DNA of 15,858 bases from Thermoflexales bacterium (GCA_016931085.1 JAFGFO010000338.1:1-15858); one strand, 5' to 3'. Shown: positions 1 to 7,357, counted from the stretch's first letter. Numbers and translations: made by a program. The notes: generated from the letters alone by a model not told the origin.

Positions 1-1
1 C

Positions 2-691
2 CACCTGGCGCCCACGCCGTGGCCGGCGCACTCGACGGTCAAGGAAGTCGTGCTGCCCTTTGGCCGCTTCCCCGGCTGCGACGTGCGGCTGGGGCCAGAG
101 ATGCGCTCAACCGGCGAGGTGATGAGCTTTGGGCGCAGCTTTCCTGAGGCTTTTGCCAAGGCCCAAATCGCCGCCGGCAACCCGCTGCCTGTGGGGGGCA
201 CGGTGCTGATCAGCCTGAACGACGCCGACAAGCGGCAGGGCATCCCGCTGGTGGCCCAACTGCACGACATGGGCTTCAAGATTATCGCCACGCGCAACAC
301 GGCCCAGGCCCTGCGGGCGATGGGGGTGCCGGCCGAGACGGCCCTCAAGGTGGGTGAGGGGCGGCCCGACGTGGTCGACCTCATCGCGCAGGGCAAGGTC
401 GACCTGGTGGTCAACACCCCCACGTCGGCCGGCCAAGGCACGAGTGTGTCGCCCACCCCGCCCGTGCCGCCCACGGCCCAGGAACGAGGCGTCCCGCTTA
501 GCTTGCAGGGCAAGCGCAGCGTGGGCTACCGCATTCGCACTGCCGCGCTCGATTACCACGTGCCTTACGTGACCACGCTGATCGCGCTGCAGGCGGCTGT
601 GGCGGCCATCCGCTCGCTCCGCTCGGCCGAGCTGCCGGTGAGAGCGTTGGGAGAGATCACGCAAGGTGGAGGGGGGAAGAATGAAGGATGA
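2..691 (+). CDS. carB: Carbamoyl-phosphate synthase large subunit, C-terminal part (5' truncated by window)
   Basis: This is the end of the large subunit that makes carbamoyl phosphate from bicarbonate, ATP and glutamine-derived ammonia for arginine and pyrimidine synthesis. The reading frame is open from base 2, so the gene starts outside the window; the GTG at 50 is internal. Seen: the end of the second ATP-grasp half (VLPFGRFPG, LGPEMRSTGEVM), then the allosteric methylglyoxal-synthase-like domain (VLISLNDADK, GFKIIATRNTAQAL, VDLVVNTPT, YRIRTAALDY). Only about 229 of the usual roughly 1070 residues are present. Between VVNTPT and the YRIR segment there is a proline-rich stretch of about 23 residues (nt about 440-508) where family members normally have a short loop. 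The stop overlaps the start of the next gene by 11 nt. The neighbouring lysK genes fit a role in arginine synthesis. Confidence 0.96.
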   Translation, partial: HLAPTPWPAHSTVKEVVLPFGRFPGCDVRLGPEMRSTGEVMSFGRSFPEAFAKAQIAAGNPLPVGGTVLISLNDADKRQGIPLVAQLHDMGFKIIATRNTAQALRAMGVPAETALKVGEGRPDVVDLIAQGKVDLVVNTPTSAGQGTSVSPTPPVPPTAQERGVPLSLQGKRSVGYRIRTAALDYHVPYVTTLIALQAAVAAIRSLRSAELPVRALGEITQGGGGKNEG

Positions 692-1241
692 AGGTACCCA
701 GCAGGGTATGCCTGGTAAGCCTAAAAAGTGGAATCCGGTATCCATTGCCAAAGGAATTTTTCTCCTCATCATCGTTGTAGGGTTATTCGTTGTTCGGCCC
801 GTGCATGGTCAGAACTGGGACATGGTTGTGCTTGGCTCGGCGTCGATTTCCATAGTCGCCCTATTTTTAACCGTGAAAGGGCAAGAATACCTTGCGCATT
901 CGGCAGCGTTTGGGGTGACCTTCGGACTGGCCAGAATTACGGAATCCTCGACCCTGGCCAGTTTTTTCTACGTTCTGAGTATGATCAATACTTTTTTCAT
1001 GTTTTTCGGTTTTGCCCAAAGGCTCAAATCCAATCTTGCATCTACCGCGATCGGTGGCGTCATAATCTGGGTGTGTACCATTACATTTGGCTTGGGTGTG
1101 CCGATATGTGTTATTTTTACGCTTGTCATGGCGGCAAGGGGGGAGGCTGTGGGTCAATTGGCTGTCCTTACATCTGCTCCGGCGGGGGGATTGTTCGGTC
1201 TGTTGATCCCTGACCCGGCTTTACCTCCCCGAAAGCTTTAA
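681..1241 (+). CDS. Hypothetical multi-pass membrane protein
   Basis: I do not recognise the family. The protein has 186 residues from the ATG at 681, which follows a purine-rich GGAGGGGGGAAGA; a GTG at 666 in the same frame would add five residues but has no better ribosome site. Hydrophobic segments lie at about residues 22-39, 47-65, 92-112, 121-152 (possibly two helices) and 158-177, so about five or six membrane spans. The N-terminus is short and basic (KPKK). The base composition is visibly more AT-rich than the flanking genes, with many TTT, ATT and ATA codons, suggesting a different origin. It overlaps the carB stop by 11 nt. The last codons (LPPRKL and stop) lie inside a perfect palindrome at 1224-1254, so the natural C-terminus may have been altered by that element. 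Another frame (728-1213) is also open but lacks a coherent protein character. Confidence 0.72.
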   Translation: MKDEGTQQGMPGKPKKWNPVSIAKGIFLLIIVVGLFVVRPVHGQNWDMVVLGSASISIVALFLTVKGQEYLAHSAAFGVTFGLARITESSTLASFFYVLSMINTFFMFFGFAQRLKSNLASTAIGGVIIWVCTITFGLGVPICVIFTLVMAARGEAVGQLAVLTSAPAGGLFGLLIPDPALPPRKL

Positions 1242-1254
1242 GCTTTCGGGGAGG
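1224..1254. repeat. Perfect palindrome with AGCT-TTA-AGCT core, overlapping a stop codon
   Basis: The left arm CCTCCCCGAAAGCT (1224-1237) and its exact complement at 1241-1254 flank TTA. The TAA stop of the upstream membrane-protein gene lies in the centre at 1239-1241. The hairpin would be very stable, but no T-tract follows (GTTGGGG), so a classical intrinsic terminator is not supported. A sister element with the same AGCT-NNA-AGCT centre lies at 13727-13755. Confidence 0.85.
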
Positions 1255-1260
1255 TTGGGG

Positions 1261-1295
1261 ACGCAATACGCAATACGTATTCCGTATTGCGTAGC
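1261..1295. repeat. Degenerate 7-bp tandem array upstream of lysK copy 1
   Basis: Five consecutive heptamers read ACGCAAT (twice), ACGTATT, CCGTATT and GCGTAGC. The array is also self-complementary: ACGCAATACG at 1261-1270 pairs with 1283-1292. It ends directly before the ribosome binding site (GAGGTGA at 1299-1305) of the next gene. Comparable 7-bp arrays occur at four other places in the window. Confidence 0.75.
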
Positions 1296-1309
1296 TTTGA
1301 GGTGAGCGT

Positions 1310-2368
1310 TTGATAGACAGTGTTTCCTTTTTAGAAGAATTGGTCTCGATTCCCAGCCCCTCCGGCGAGGAAGGCTCGGCTTGCGAGTTCCTGGTCGAGC
1401 AAATGACGATCCTGGGCTTTCAGGCCGGGCGCGACGAGGCCGGCAACGCGGTGGGCGTAAGGGGTGACCAAGACGCCGCCCAAGAGATCGTGCTCCTGGG
1501 ACACATCGATACCGTTCTGCCCAACCTGCCCATGCGCCGCCAGGGACAGTTGTTGTACGGCCGCGGCACGGTGGATGCCAAGGGACCGCTGGCGGCGTTC
1601 GTGCTGGCGGCCGCACGGGCGAATCTTCATAGTACCCGCCTTGTCGTGGTGGGGGCCGTCGGCGAAGAGGACCCGCGCGGCTGGGGCGCTCATCACCTGG
1701 CGAGCACTCGCCCCACCCCGGCCTGCGTGATCGTCGGCGAACCCAGTCACTGGGAAGGCATCACGCTGGGCTACAAGGGCATCCTGAGCGTTAATTATCG
1801 CTGGGTGCAGCCGAGCGGCCACAGTGCCGGCTCGCGCGCGGCCGCGGCTGAAAAGGCCATCACTTTTTGGAACCGGGTGATGGACTATGCCGAGCTGGTC
1901 AGTCACGGCATGTCAGGGCACTTTGATACGCTCGACCCGGCCTTGAGAGAGTTCCACACCTTCAACCAGGAGTCGGAGGACGGCGTGCGGATGAACGTCG
2001 TCGTGAGGCTGCCGCCGGCCTTCGACGTGGAAGACCTGAAGCACAAGATGCAGGCCTGGTGCGACCAGGCCGAGCTGTCTTTCTCAGGCTACGAGCCGGC
2101 TATCCGCTTTGAAAAGAACACGCCGCCGGTGCGCGCCCTGCTGCGGGCCATCCGCGCTGAGGGGGGAAAGCCGCGTTTCAAGCTCAAGACAGGCACGTCG
2201 GATATGAACGTCGTCGCGCGGATGTGGGCATGCCCCATGGTGGCCTACGGCCCGGGCGACTCGACGCTCGATCACACCCAGGAGGAGCACATCGACCTGG
2301 AGGAATATCAGCGCAGCATCGATGTGCTGGTCGGGGCGCTCCAGGCGCTCGACCGCGTGGCGGTTTGA
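1310..2368 (+). CDS. lysK: LysK-type M20 deacylase, copy 1 ([LysW]-lysine/[LysW]-ornithine hydrolase)
   Basis: Cytoplasmic metallo-hydrolase of the M20 family that, in the LysW carrier-protein pathway, releases lysine or ornithine from the C-terminus of LysW. It is 352 residues long. The TTG start follows GAGGTGA at 4-5 nt; copy 2 uses the same start. Likely metal ligands and catalytic residues seen: H65 and D67 in GHIDTV, D89 in [11 protein letters not shown]119-E120 in the EED segment, E144 in VGEPS and H327 near the end. The stretch [15 protein letters not shown] and the late [10 protein letters not shown] and YGPGDSTLDHT are typical of LysK. Compared with copy 2 it has diverged around the catalytic glutamates (GEEDPRGWGA against EEEAHSKGA). 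lysW, lysX, lysY, lysZ and lysJ are not in the window, so lysine versus ornithine specificity cannot be decided. ArgE/DapE-like activity is the alternative. Confidence 0.88.
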   Translation: MIDSVSFLEELVSIPSPSGEEGSACEFLVEQMTILGFQAGRDEAGNAVGVRGDQDAAQEIVLLGHIDTVLPNLPMRRQGQLLYGRGTVDAKGPLAAFVLAAARANLHSTRLVVVGAVGEEDPRGWGAHHLASTRPTPACVIVGEPSHWEGITLGYKGILSVNYRWVQPSGHSAGSRAAAAEKAITFWNRVMDYAELVSHGMSGHFDTLDPALREFHTFNQESEDGVRMNVVVRLPPAFDVEDLKHKMQAWCDQAELSFSGYEPAIRFEKNTPPVRALLRAIRAEGGKPRFKLKTGTSDMNVVARMWACPMVAYGPGDSTLDHTQEEHIDLEEYQRSIDVLVGALQALDRVAV

Positions 2369-2390
2369 TTTGTCTGACAGTGTATTCCTT

Positions 2391-2425
2391 ACGTTTCACG
2401 TTTTACGCATTACGTTTTACGCATT
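2391..2425. repeat. Degenerate 7-bp tandem array upstream of lysK copy 2
   Basis: Five heptamers of the types ACGTTTC, ACGTTTT and ACGCATT run head to tail. Two further related units (ACGTCTT and GCGTCTT, 2457-2470) appear just before the ribosome binding site. The two parts are separated by an element containing CCCGAGCTTGTCGAGGG (2433-2449). The unit type resembles the array in front of lysK copy 1. Confidence 0.72.
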
Positions 2426-2482
2426 ATATCATCCCGAGCTTGTCGAGGGACATTTTACGTCTTGCGTCTTTGAGGTGATCGT

Positions 2483-3535
2483 TTGATAGACAGCGTTTCC
2501 TTTTTAAGAGAACTGATCTCCATCCCCAGCCCCTCCGGTGAAGAGGCGGCCGTGGGCGCGTTCCTGGTCGAGCGCATGGAAGGCATGGGCTTTCGAGCCT
2601 ACCTTGACGAGGTGGGCAACGCGGTGGGCGTTGCCGGCAACCCAGCCGCCACGCGCAAGCTGGTGATGCTGGGGCACATGGATACCGTCCCCGGCGACGT
2701 GCCCGTGCGTATCCACAAGAATCTCTTGTACGGCCGTGGGACGGTCGACGCCAAGGGGCCATTGGCGGCCTTTGTGTTGGCTGCGGCGCGCGTGCTGCCC
2801 AGGCTGAAAACGATGCAGATCGTCGTGATCGGAGCGGTGGAAGAGGAAGCTCACAGCAAGGGCGCCCGTTACCTGGAGCGCACCATGGCCGCCCCGGAGT
2901 TGGCCATCATCGGCGAGCCTAGTGGCTGGGAGGGCATTACCCTGGGATACAAGGGCCGGCTGTACGTGGATTACCGGCGGGTGCAGTCGAGTAGCCACAG
3001 CGCCGGCCAAGAACTAGGGCCAGCCGAGAAAGCGGTGAGCTTTTGGAACAACGTGATGGATTACGCCGAAGCGCGCAACCAGGGCCGATCCGGCCGCTTT
3101 GACACGCTCGACCCGGCCCTGCGTGATTTCCAGATGTCCAGCGATGGCCTGAATGACGTGATCAAGATGAGCATCGCCGTGCGGCTGCCGCCGGATTTCA
3201 ACCCCGAAGTCCTCAAGCGCAAAATGCTCCAGTGGCGCGACGACGCCGAGCTGGACTTTTCACCGCTCGACCTGCCCTTCCAGTGCGACAAGAACAACCC
3301 CCTGGTGCGCGCGTTGCTCAAAGCCATCCGGGCCGAGGGGGGAACGCCGCGCTTCAAGCTCAAGACCGGCACCTCGGACATGAACACGGTCGGCCCCACC
3401 TGGAAGTGCCCCATCGTGGCCTACGGGCCGGGCGATTCGTCCCTCGACCACACGCCGGACGAGCACGTCGAGCTGCTCGAGTTCCAACGCGGCGTCAACG
3501 TCCTGGCCCGCGCGCTAGAGACGCTGGCGGGCTGA
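2483..3535 (+). CDS. lysK: LysK-type M20 deacylase, copy 2 ([LysW]-lysine/[LysW]-ornithine hydrolase)
   Basis: Paralogue of the preceding gene with the same predicted reaction: hydrolysis of the LysW-amino-acid bond. It has 350 residues and a TTG start at 2483 behind TTGAGGTGATCG, an arrangement nearly identical to copy 1. Seen: H65 and D67 in GHMDTV, D89 in [11 protein letters not shown]120-E122 in [11 protein letters not shown]145 in [15 protein letters not shown], and [10 protein letters not shown] plus DHTPDEH near the end. The catalytic EEE and SKGA segments are closer to the LysK norm than in copy 1, so this is more probably the ancestral-type enzyme. Similarity continues into the leader (tttgaggtga through the first codons), so the pair arose by tandem duplication including the translation-start region. 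Its last 28 bases (3508-3535) recur exactly at 7270-7297 across the end of ecfT. Confidence 0.9.
   Translation: MIDSVSFLRELISIPSPSGEEAAVGAFLVERMEGMGFRAYLDEVGNAVGVAGNPAATRKLVMLGHMDTVPGDVPVRIHKNLLYGRGTVDAKGPLAAFVLAAARVLPRLKTMQIVVIGAVEEEAHSKGARYLERTMAAPELAIIGEPSGWEGITLGYKGRLYVDYRRVQSSSHSAGQELGPAEKAVSFWNNVMDYAEARNQGRSGRFDTLDPALRDFQMSSDGLNDVIKMSIAVRLPPDFNPEVLKRKMLQWRDDAELDFSPLDLPFQCDKNNPLVRALLKAIRAEGGTPRFKLKTGTSDMNTVGPTWKCPIVAYGPGDSSLDHTPDEHVELLEFQRGVNVLARALETLAG
3508..3535 (+). repeat. 28-bp direct repeat, copy 1 (3' end of lysK copy 2)
   Basis: The sequence, containing CTAGAGACGCTGGCGGGC, is identical at 7270-7297; allowing one mismatch, the match extends to 32 bp upstream (3504 and 7266). In this copy it encodes the natural end of LysK (RALETLAG and stop). 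The two copies flank the ECF transporter operon. Confidence 0.9.
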
Positions 3536-3548
3536 GGCGGGGTGCGAT

Positions 3549-3578
3549 TTGCCTTGTTTGGCCTTTCTGAGGTACAAT
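3549..3578 (+). promoter_or_regulatory. Putative sigma-70-type promoter of the ECF operon
   Basis: TTGCCT (3549-3554) and TACAAT (3573-3578) are spaced by 18 bp, about 75 nt before the ecfA start. The -10 lies in a small inverted repeat, GGTAC-AATA-GTACC (3571-3584), that could be an operator. I see no recognisable TPP, FMN or cobalamin riboswitch in the 5' leader. Confidence 0.5.
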
Positions 3579-3651
3579 AGTACCCATAAATCGAGTGCGC
3601 GTACGTTCCCTTCCAATCAAGACAGGCTAGCAGCTTGTCGGAGAGGCCACC

Positions 3652-5268
3652 TTGGCGAAGAAACGGGACACCACGTGTCCGCTGATTATCGAGGGACTTG
3701 GCTTTCGTTATCGCGCTCGCCCAGAGCCAGCGCTGCGCGAGCTTAGCTTGACATTAGAGCGTGGCCAACTGCTCCTCGTCGCCGGCGCCAGCGGCTGCGG
3801 CAAGACGACGCTCATCCGCTGTATCAACGGCCTCGTTCCACGCAGCTACAAAGGCGAGCTGAGCGGCCGGATACTTCTCCAGGGCCAGGATACGGCCCGC
3901 CTCTCTCTCGCCCGCATTTCCCAAATCGTCGGCACGGTGCTGCAGGACCCGGAGCGGCAGATCTTGGGCGCGCGGGTGTCGGCCGAGGTGGCTTTTGGGC
4001 TGGAGAACCTGGGCTTGTCCCGCGCCGAGATCAAGCAGCGCATGGATCAGGCCCTCGATTACCTGGGAATCTCTCACCTGCGCGACCGCGAGACCTTTTT
4101 GCTGTCCGGCGGTGAAAAGCAAAAGGTGGCCCTCGCCGGCGTGTTGGCCATGCGCCCCAGCCTGCTCCTGCTCGATGAGCCGCTGGCCAGTCTCGATCCC
4201 GCCAGCGCCCAGGAGGCACTCGGCCTGTTTCGCCACCTGGCTGACGAGGGAATCGGCATTGTGTTGGTCGAGCATCGCGTGGAAGACGCCCTCAGCGTCC
4301 GGCCAGACCAGGTGCTCTTTATGCAAGAGGGCCAGGCCGCCTACCAGGGTCCGTTGGACGGCTTGATGGGCGTGGTGGACTATCGACAAGTCAAGCTGCC
4401 GGCACAAGTCGTGATCCAGCGCGCGGCCAGCCAGCCTCCCCCCACGTTCAAGTCGGCCATCCAGCCTGACGGCCGCCAAAGCCTGGTGACTTTCGAGAAT
4501 GTCACCTTTGCCTATTCCCAAGACAGCCCGGTCATTCACGACGTCAGCTTGACGATCCGGCAGGGCGACATCATCGCCGTCCTCGGCCCGAATGGGGCGG
4601 GCAAGACCACGTTGGTCAAGCACGCCATCGGCTTGCTGAAGCCTTCTGGGGGCCGGCTGCTGGTCGAAGGGCGAGATAGCCGGACGGCGAGCGTGGCGCA
4701 AATCGCCCACACGCTGGGCTATGTTTTTCAAAGCCCCAGCCACATGCTCTTCGCGCCGAGCGTGCGGGAAGAGCTGGCCTTCGGCCCCAGGAACCTGGGC
4801 CACACCGAAGAAACCATCGCTCAAGATGTGGCCAGGGCGGTGGACATGGTCAACCTGGAAGGATTGGAGGATTATCCCCCCCTGGCGCTTTCCTTTGGCC
4901 AACAAAAGCGCGTCAGCATCGCCGCTATCCTGGCTATGCGCTCCAAGATCCTGGTGATGGACGAGCCGACCGCCGGCCAGGACTATATGAACTACATGGC
5001 CTTTATGGATTCCATCCTCCAGATGCCCGGTTTTGGGGCCATCCTCTTTATCACTCACGATCTCGACCTGGCCATCTGCTATGCTAACCGGGTGATCCTG
5101 ATGCACGAAGGGCGGGTGGCCGGAGATGGCCGGCCGGAGGAGGTCTTGGCCGATTCCGCTCTGCTGCGCCGCTGCCGCCTGCTCCCAACCTCGTTATTGG
5201 CGGCTAACCTGGATTACCTGCCCAAGACGGGGCGCTTTATGCCGGCCGAGGCGCTGGCTCACGTCTGA
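3652..5268 (+). CDS. ecfA: ECF transporter ATPase, fused EcfA-EcfA' (two ABC domains)
   Basis: Energises an energy-coupling-factor vitamin/metal importer at the inner face of the membrane by ATP hydrolysis. The 538 residues hold two complete ABC domains that in many bacteria are separate proteins. Domain 1: Walker A GASGCGKT (45-52), signature LSGGE (151-155), Walker B LLLLDEP (to 177), switch His208. Domain 2 from about residue 278: Walker A GPNGAGKT (312-319), signature LSFGQ (413-417), Walker B ILVMDEP (to 439), switch His469. The LSFGQ signature deviates from LSGGQ, which is seen in some EcfA proteins. The TTG start at 3652 follows GGAGAGG at 3640-3646 with 5 nt spacing. The order A, S, T with the next two genes makes an operon. 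The substrate is not shown by this subunit. Confidence 0.93.
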   Translation: MAKKRDTTCPLIIEGLGFRYRARPEPALRELSLTLERGQLLLVAGASGCGKTTLIRCINGLVPRSYKGELSGRILLQGQDTARLSLARISQIVGTVLQDPERQILGARVSAEVAFGLENLGLSRAEIKQRMDQALDYLGISHLRDRETFLLSGGEKQKVALAGVLAMRPSLLLLDEPLASLDPASAQEALGLFRHLADEGIGIVLVEHRVEDALSVRPDQVLFMQEGQAAYQGPLDGLMGVVDYRQVKLPAQVVIQRAASQPPPTFKSAIQPDGRQSLVTFENVTFAYSQDSPVIHDVSLTIRQGDIIAVLGPNGAGKTTLVKHAIGLLKPSGGRLLVEGRDSRTASVAQIAHTLGYVFQSPSHMLFAPSVREELAFGPRNLGHTEETIAQDVARAVDMVNLEGLEDYPPLALSFGQQKRVSIAAILAMRSKILVMDEPTAGQDYMNYMAFMDSILQMPGFGAILFITHDLDLAICYANRVILMHEGRVAGDGRPEEVLADSALLRRCRLLPTSLLAANLDYLPKTGRFMPAEALAHV

Positions 5269-5345
5269 AAGGAGGCTCTATCGACCTATCGTGTGAGAAA
5301 GTATAAATCGAAAAAACGAGAGTTTATCAGAAGTAACTATTCATG

Positions 5346-5446
5346 TCACAGAGATACACTGAGCAAACACGGAGATTCACAGAGCAGATCAAGCTTTTTA
5401 AAAGCCTCTGTGCATCTCTGTGCATCCTCTGTGAGGCTCTGTGTAA
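5346..5446. repeat. Long imperfect inverted repeat built of CACAGAG units
   Basis: The left arm (about 5344-5384) carries CACAGAG/CACGGAG/CACTGAG units every 10-11 bases. The right arm (5406-5446) carries CTCTGTG units. Aligning one arm with the complement of the other gives about 30 matches in 41 positions. The centre contains AGCTTTTTAAAAGC. It fills most of the 194-nt gap between ecfA and the S-component gene and ends a few bases before the latter's AGGAGG. Two CTCTGTGAG units recur at 9963-9980. Confidence 0.75.
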
Positions 5447-5462
5447 CTAAAGGAGGAATAAC

Positions 5463-6395
5463 ATGGATCGCAAAATGCTGTCTGTCATCGGCGCGCTCGT
5501 CGTCGTCCTGGTCTTGTTCCTGCTGGTCGTCTGGATCGGCGGGGCTCTCAACCCCAGCCTCAAGCTGGATCAAACGGCCTTGATGCGCTTTGTCTTTGTA
5601 GGCATCGGCCTGGTCGCCGTGTTCGTCGTCTACTGGCTCACCCGCAGCAGCGGGGTGTGGGAAGTCGGCACACGCGAGGTGGTCTATATGGCCATCGGCG
5701 CGGCGCTGTACGCCGTGTTTTCCTATCTCTTCAACGGCACCGTTTTTGTCGTGCCGTCTGTCAGCCAGGTCTCCCTCCGGCCGGCGATCGTCATCCCCAT
5801 GTTCTTTGGCTATACCTTTGGACCGGCCGTCGGCTTTTTCACCGGCGCGGTGGGCAACATGTTTGGCGATGCGCTGACCGGCTTTGGCCTTTCGCCGCAG
5901 TGGAGCGTGGGCAATGGCCTGGTGGGCATGATCGCCGGCATGGCGCTGCTCTTTCCCGATAAGAAGAAGGGCATCAACACTGTTCTCATCATCAGCGTCC
6001 TGCTGGTGATCGTGGGGGCGATTTTTTACTTCACCAACACCTCCCAGGAAAATATGATGTTCTTCGACGCGAACGCCGGCATCTTTGGCGACGCCCAGAT
6101 CACGTGGTTTGCCGGCCTTTCGGTCGTGATCGGCTTTATCCTGGTGCTCGCCGTTCGCTTCGCTGCCAGCCAGAACATAGACATCGCCGCGTCGGTGACC
6201 TGGAGCATGTTGGGCAATCTCGTCGGCATGGGCTTTGCGGCCATCTCGGACATCTGGATCAACGGCTTTTCGCTGCCGGTGGCGATCGTCGGCGAGTTCC
6301 TGCCGGCGGCCGGCCCCAACCTGATTTTCGCCGCTATCCTGGTGCCCCTGCTGGTGGGAGCCTACGCCGCCATGCGGCGGCAGACCGGGCGTTGA
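5463..6395 (+). CDS. ECF transporter substrate-binding (S) component, enlarged
   Basis: Membrane subunit that captures the substrate for the ECF importer. The region at residues 70-165 (AIGAALYAVFSYLF, SLRPAIVIPMFFGYTFGP, GFFTGAVGNMFGDALTG, WSVGNGLVGMIAGM) resembles the S-component families that include riboflavin-type members. At 310 residues it is clearly longer than the usual roughly 180-200. I count about nine hydrophobic segments (near 8-27, 42-60, 73-90, 107-128, 145-164, 172-190, 215-234, 245-262 and 284-303), so it has additional helices on both sides of the core. It starts at ATG 5463 behind a strong AAAGGAGG with 6 nt spacing, which may make it the best translated gene of the operon. 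The substrate is unknown; riboflavin, thiamine precursors or another vitamin are possible. Confidence 0.82.
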   Translation: MDRKMLSVIGALVVVLVLFLLVVWIGGALNPSLKLDQTALMRFVFVGIGLVAVFVVYWLTRSSGVWEVGTREVVYMAIGAALYAVFSYLFNGTVFVVPSVSQVSLRPAIVIPMFFGYTFGPAVGFFTGAVGNMFGDALTGFGLSPQWSVGNGLVGMIAGMALLFPDKKKGINTVLIISVLLVIVGAIFYFTNTSQENMMFFDANAGIFGDAQITWFAGLSVVIGFILVLAVRFAASQNIDIAASVTWSMLGNLVGMGFAAISDIWINGFSLPVAIVGEFLPAAGPNLIFAAILVPLLVGAYAAMRRQTGR

Positions 6396-6407
6396 GGGGG
6401 CAGGCCG

Positions 6408-7280
6408 ATGCTGGTCACCTGGCGCTACCGCAAGCGCAAGTCCTTGGTGCAGAGCTTTGATCCACGCGCGTGGCTCATCTTTTTCGCCTGCTATATGGCT
6501 TCCTCGCTCATGTTTTGGGACTTGCGTTTTCTTCTGCCGCTTTTCGCTGTCGCCCTGGTGACCATCTTTAACTCGGGAATCACGTGGCAGGAAAGCCGGC
6601 GGGCCTGGCTCTTTATCGGCGGGTTCGTCACCTTCTTCGCGGTGCTGACTTTCCTGACCGGGCGGGGTGGGGTAGAGCACTATGCCCAGGAGCACCTCAT
6701 CACCACCCTGCGCGCGCCGTTCGAGCTCTTTGGCTGGCGGCCGGGGGTTGACGTCAGCGTGGAGCGCGCCATGTTCGCTGCCAGCCAGCTCGTGCGCGTG
6801 TTCAGCGTGGCCAGCATGACGGTCCTGATCCCGTATACGCTGGATCCCACCAAGTATGGCTTGGCCTTCCGCGGCCTGGGCTTGCCGGACAAGATCGCTT
6901 ACGCGATTGACCTGACGATGCGCTTTATCCCCACCTACGCTCGTGATTTCCAGTTGACGCTGGACGCGCAGCGCGCGCGCGGCTACGAGATAGAAAAGCT
7001 GCAAGGGGGCCTGTTTGCCCAGGTGCGCAAGCTGGCCCCCTTGATCGTGCCGGTGACCATCCACGCGATTGCCGCCAGCGAGGACATCATTGACGCGATG
7101 GACTTGCGCGCGTTCGGGGTTGGCCCGCGCACCTGGCTGGAGCAATTGCACTACCGGCGGCGCGACCGCTGGCTGATCGCGGCGGCGATCCTGCTCGTCG
7201 TCGTGTCGCTCGGCCTGTCGCTGCTGGGCTTTGGGCGGCTGTGGGTGCCCGCTTGGGCCTTGACGTGGGCCGCGCGCTAG
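6408..7280 (+). CDS. ecfT: ECF transporter transmembrane (T) component
   Basis: Scaffold membrane subunit coupling the ATPases to the S component. It is 290 residues long, with an N-terminal hydrophobic block (about 20-82), a further span around 125-143 and a C-terminal span at about 255-275. The cytoplasmic coupling region contains the first Ala-Arg-Gly motif (QRARGYE, 190-192) and, 40 residues on, a second element DLRAFG (232-237) in place of a strict ARG. This spacing is characteristic of EcfT. ATG 6408 follows GAGGGGGCAGG, 12 nt after the S-component stop. The stop codon TAG lies inside the 28-bp repeat shared with the end of lysK copy 2 (7270-7297), read in another frame, so the last residues (WAAR) may differ from the ancestral C-terminus. 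Confidence 0.9.
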   Translation: MLVTWRYRKRKSLVQSFDPRAWLIFFACYMASSLMFWDLRFLLPLFAVALVTIFNSGITWQESRRAWLFIGGFVTFFAVLTFLTGRGGVEHYAQEHLITTLRAPFELFGWRPGVDVSVERAMFAASQLVRVFSVASMTVLIPYTLDPTKYGLAFRGLGLPDKIAYAIDLTMRFIPTYARDFQLTLDAQRARGYEIEKLQGGLFAQVRKLAPLIVPVTIHAIAASEDIIDAMDLRAFGVGPRTWLEQLHYRRRDRWLIAAAILLVVVSLGLSLLGFGRLWVPAWALTWAAR

Positions 7281-7297
7281 AGACGCTGGCGGGCTGA
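7270..7297 (+). repeat. 28-bp direct repeat, copy 2 (spans the ecfT stop)
   Basis: Exact duplicate of 3508-3535, which is the coding 3' end of lysK copy 2. Here it supplies the final codons and stop of ecfT in a different frame and continues 17 bases past the stop. The neighbouring bases differ from those at copy 1 apart from a 1-mismatch extension upstream. Confidence 0.9.
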
Positions 7298-7357
7298 ATC
7301 TAAGTGGGCAAACCATGGCAACACACCGTCTTGAAGCAGCACTCACCTAAAGAGGAC

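Noticed and set aside
1224..1254. Intrinsic terminator after the membrane-protein gene
   Set aside because: The stem is strong but no T-run follows, and the stop codon lies inside the stem; a repeat element explains it better.
3579..3651. Riboswitch (TPP, FMN or cobalamin) in the ECF leader
   Set aside because: The leader is only about 70 nt and none of the conserved boxes is recognisable.
3754..5106. 450-codon open frame on the minus strand opposite the ABC ATPase
   Set aside because: Both ABC domains on the plus strand are complete with all motifs; the opposite frame has no recognisable feature.
5346..7346. Very long open frame on the minus strand opposite the S and T genes
   Set aside because: It is rich in Arg, His, Gln and Asp with no domain character and mirrors the codon bias of the plus-strand membrane proteins, which have clear ribosome sites and motifs.
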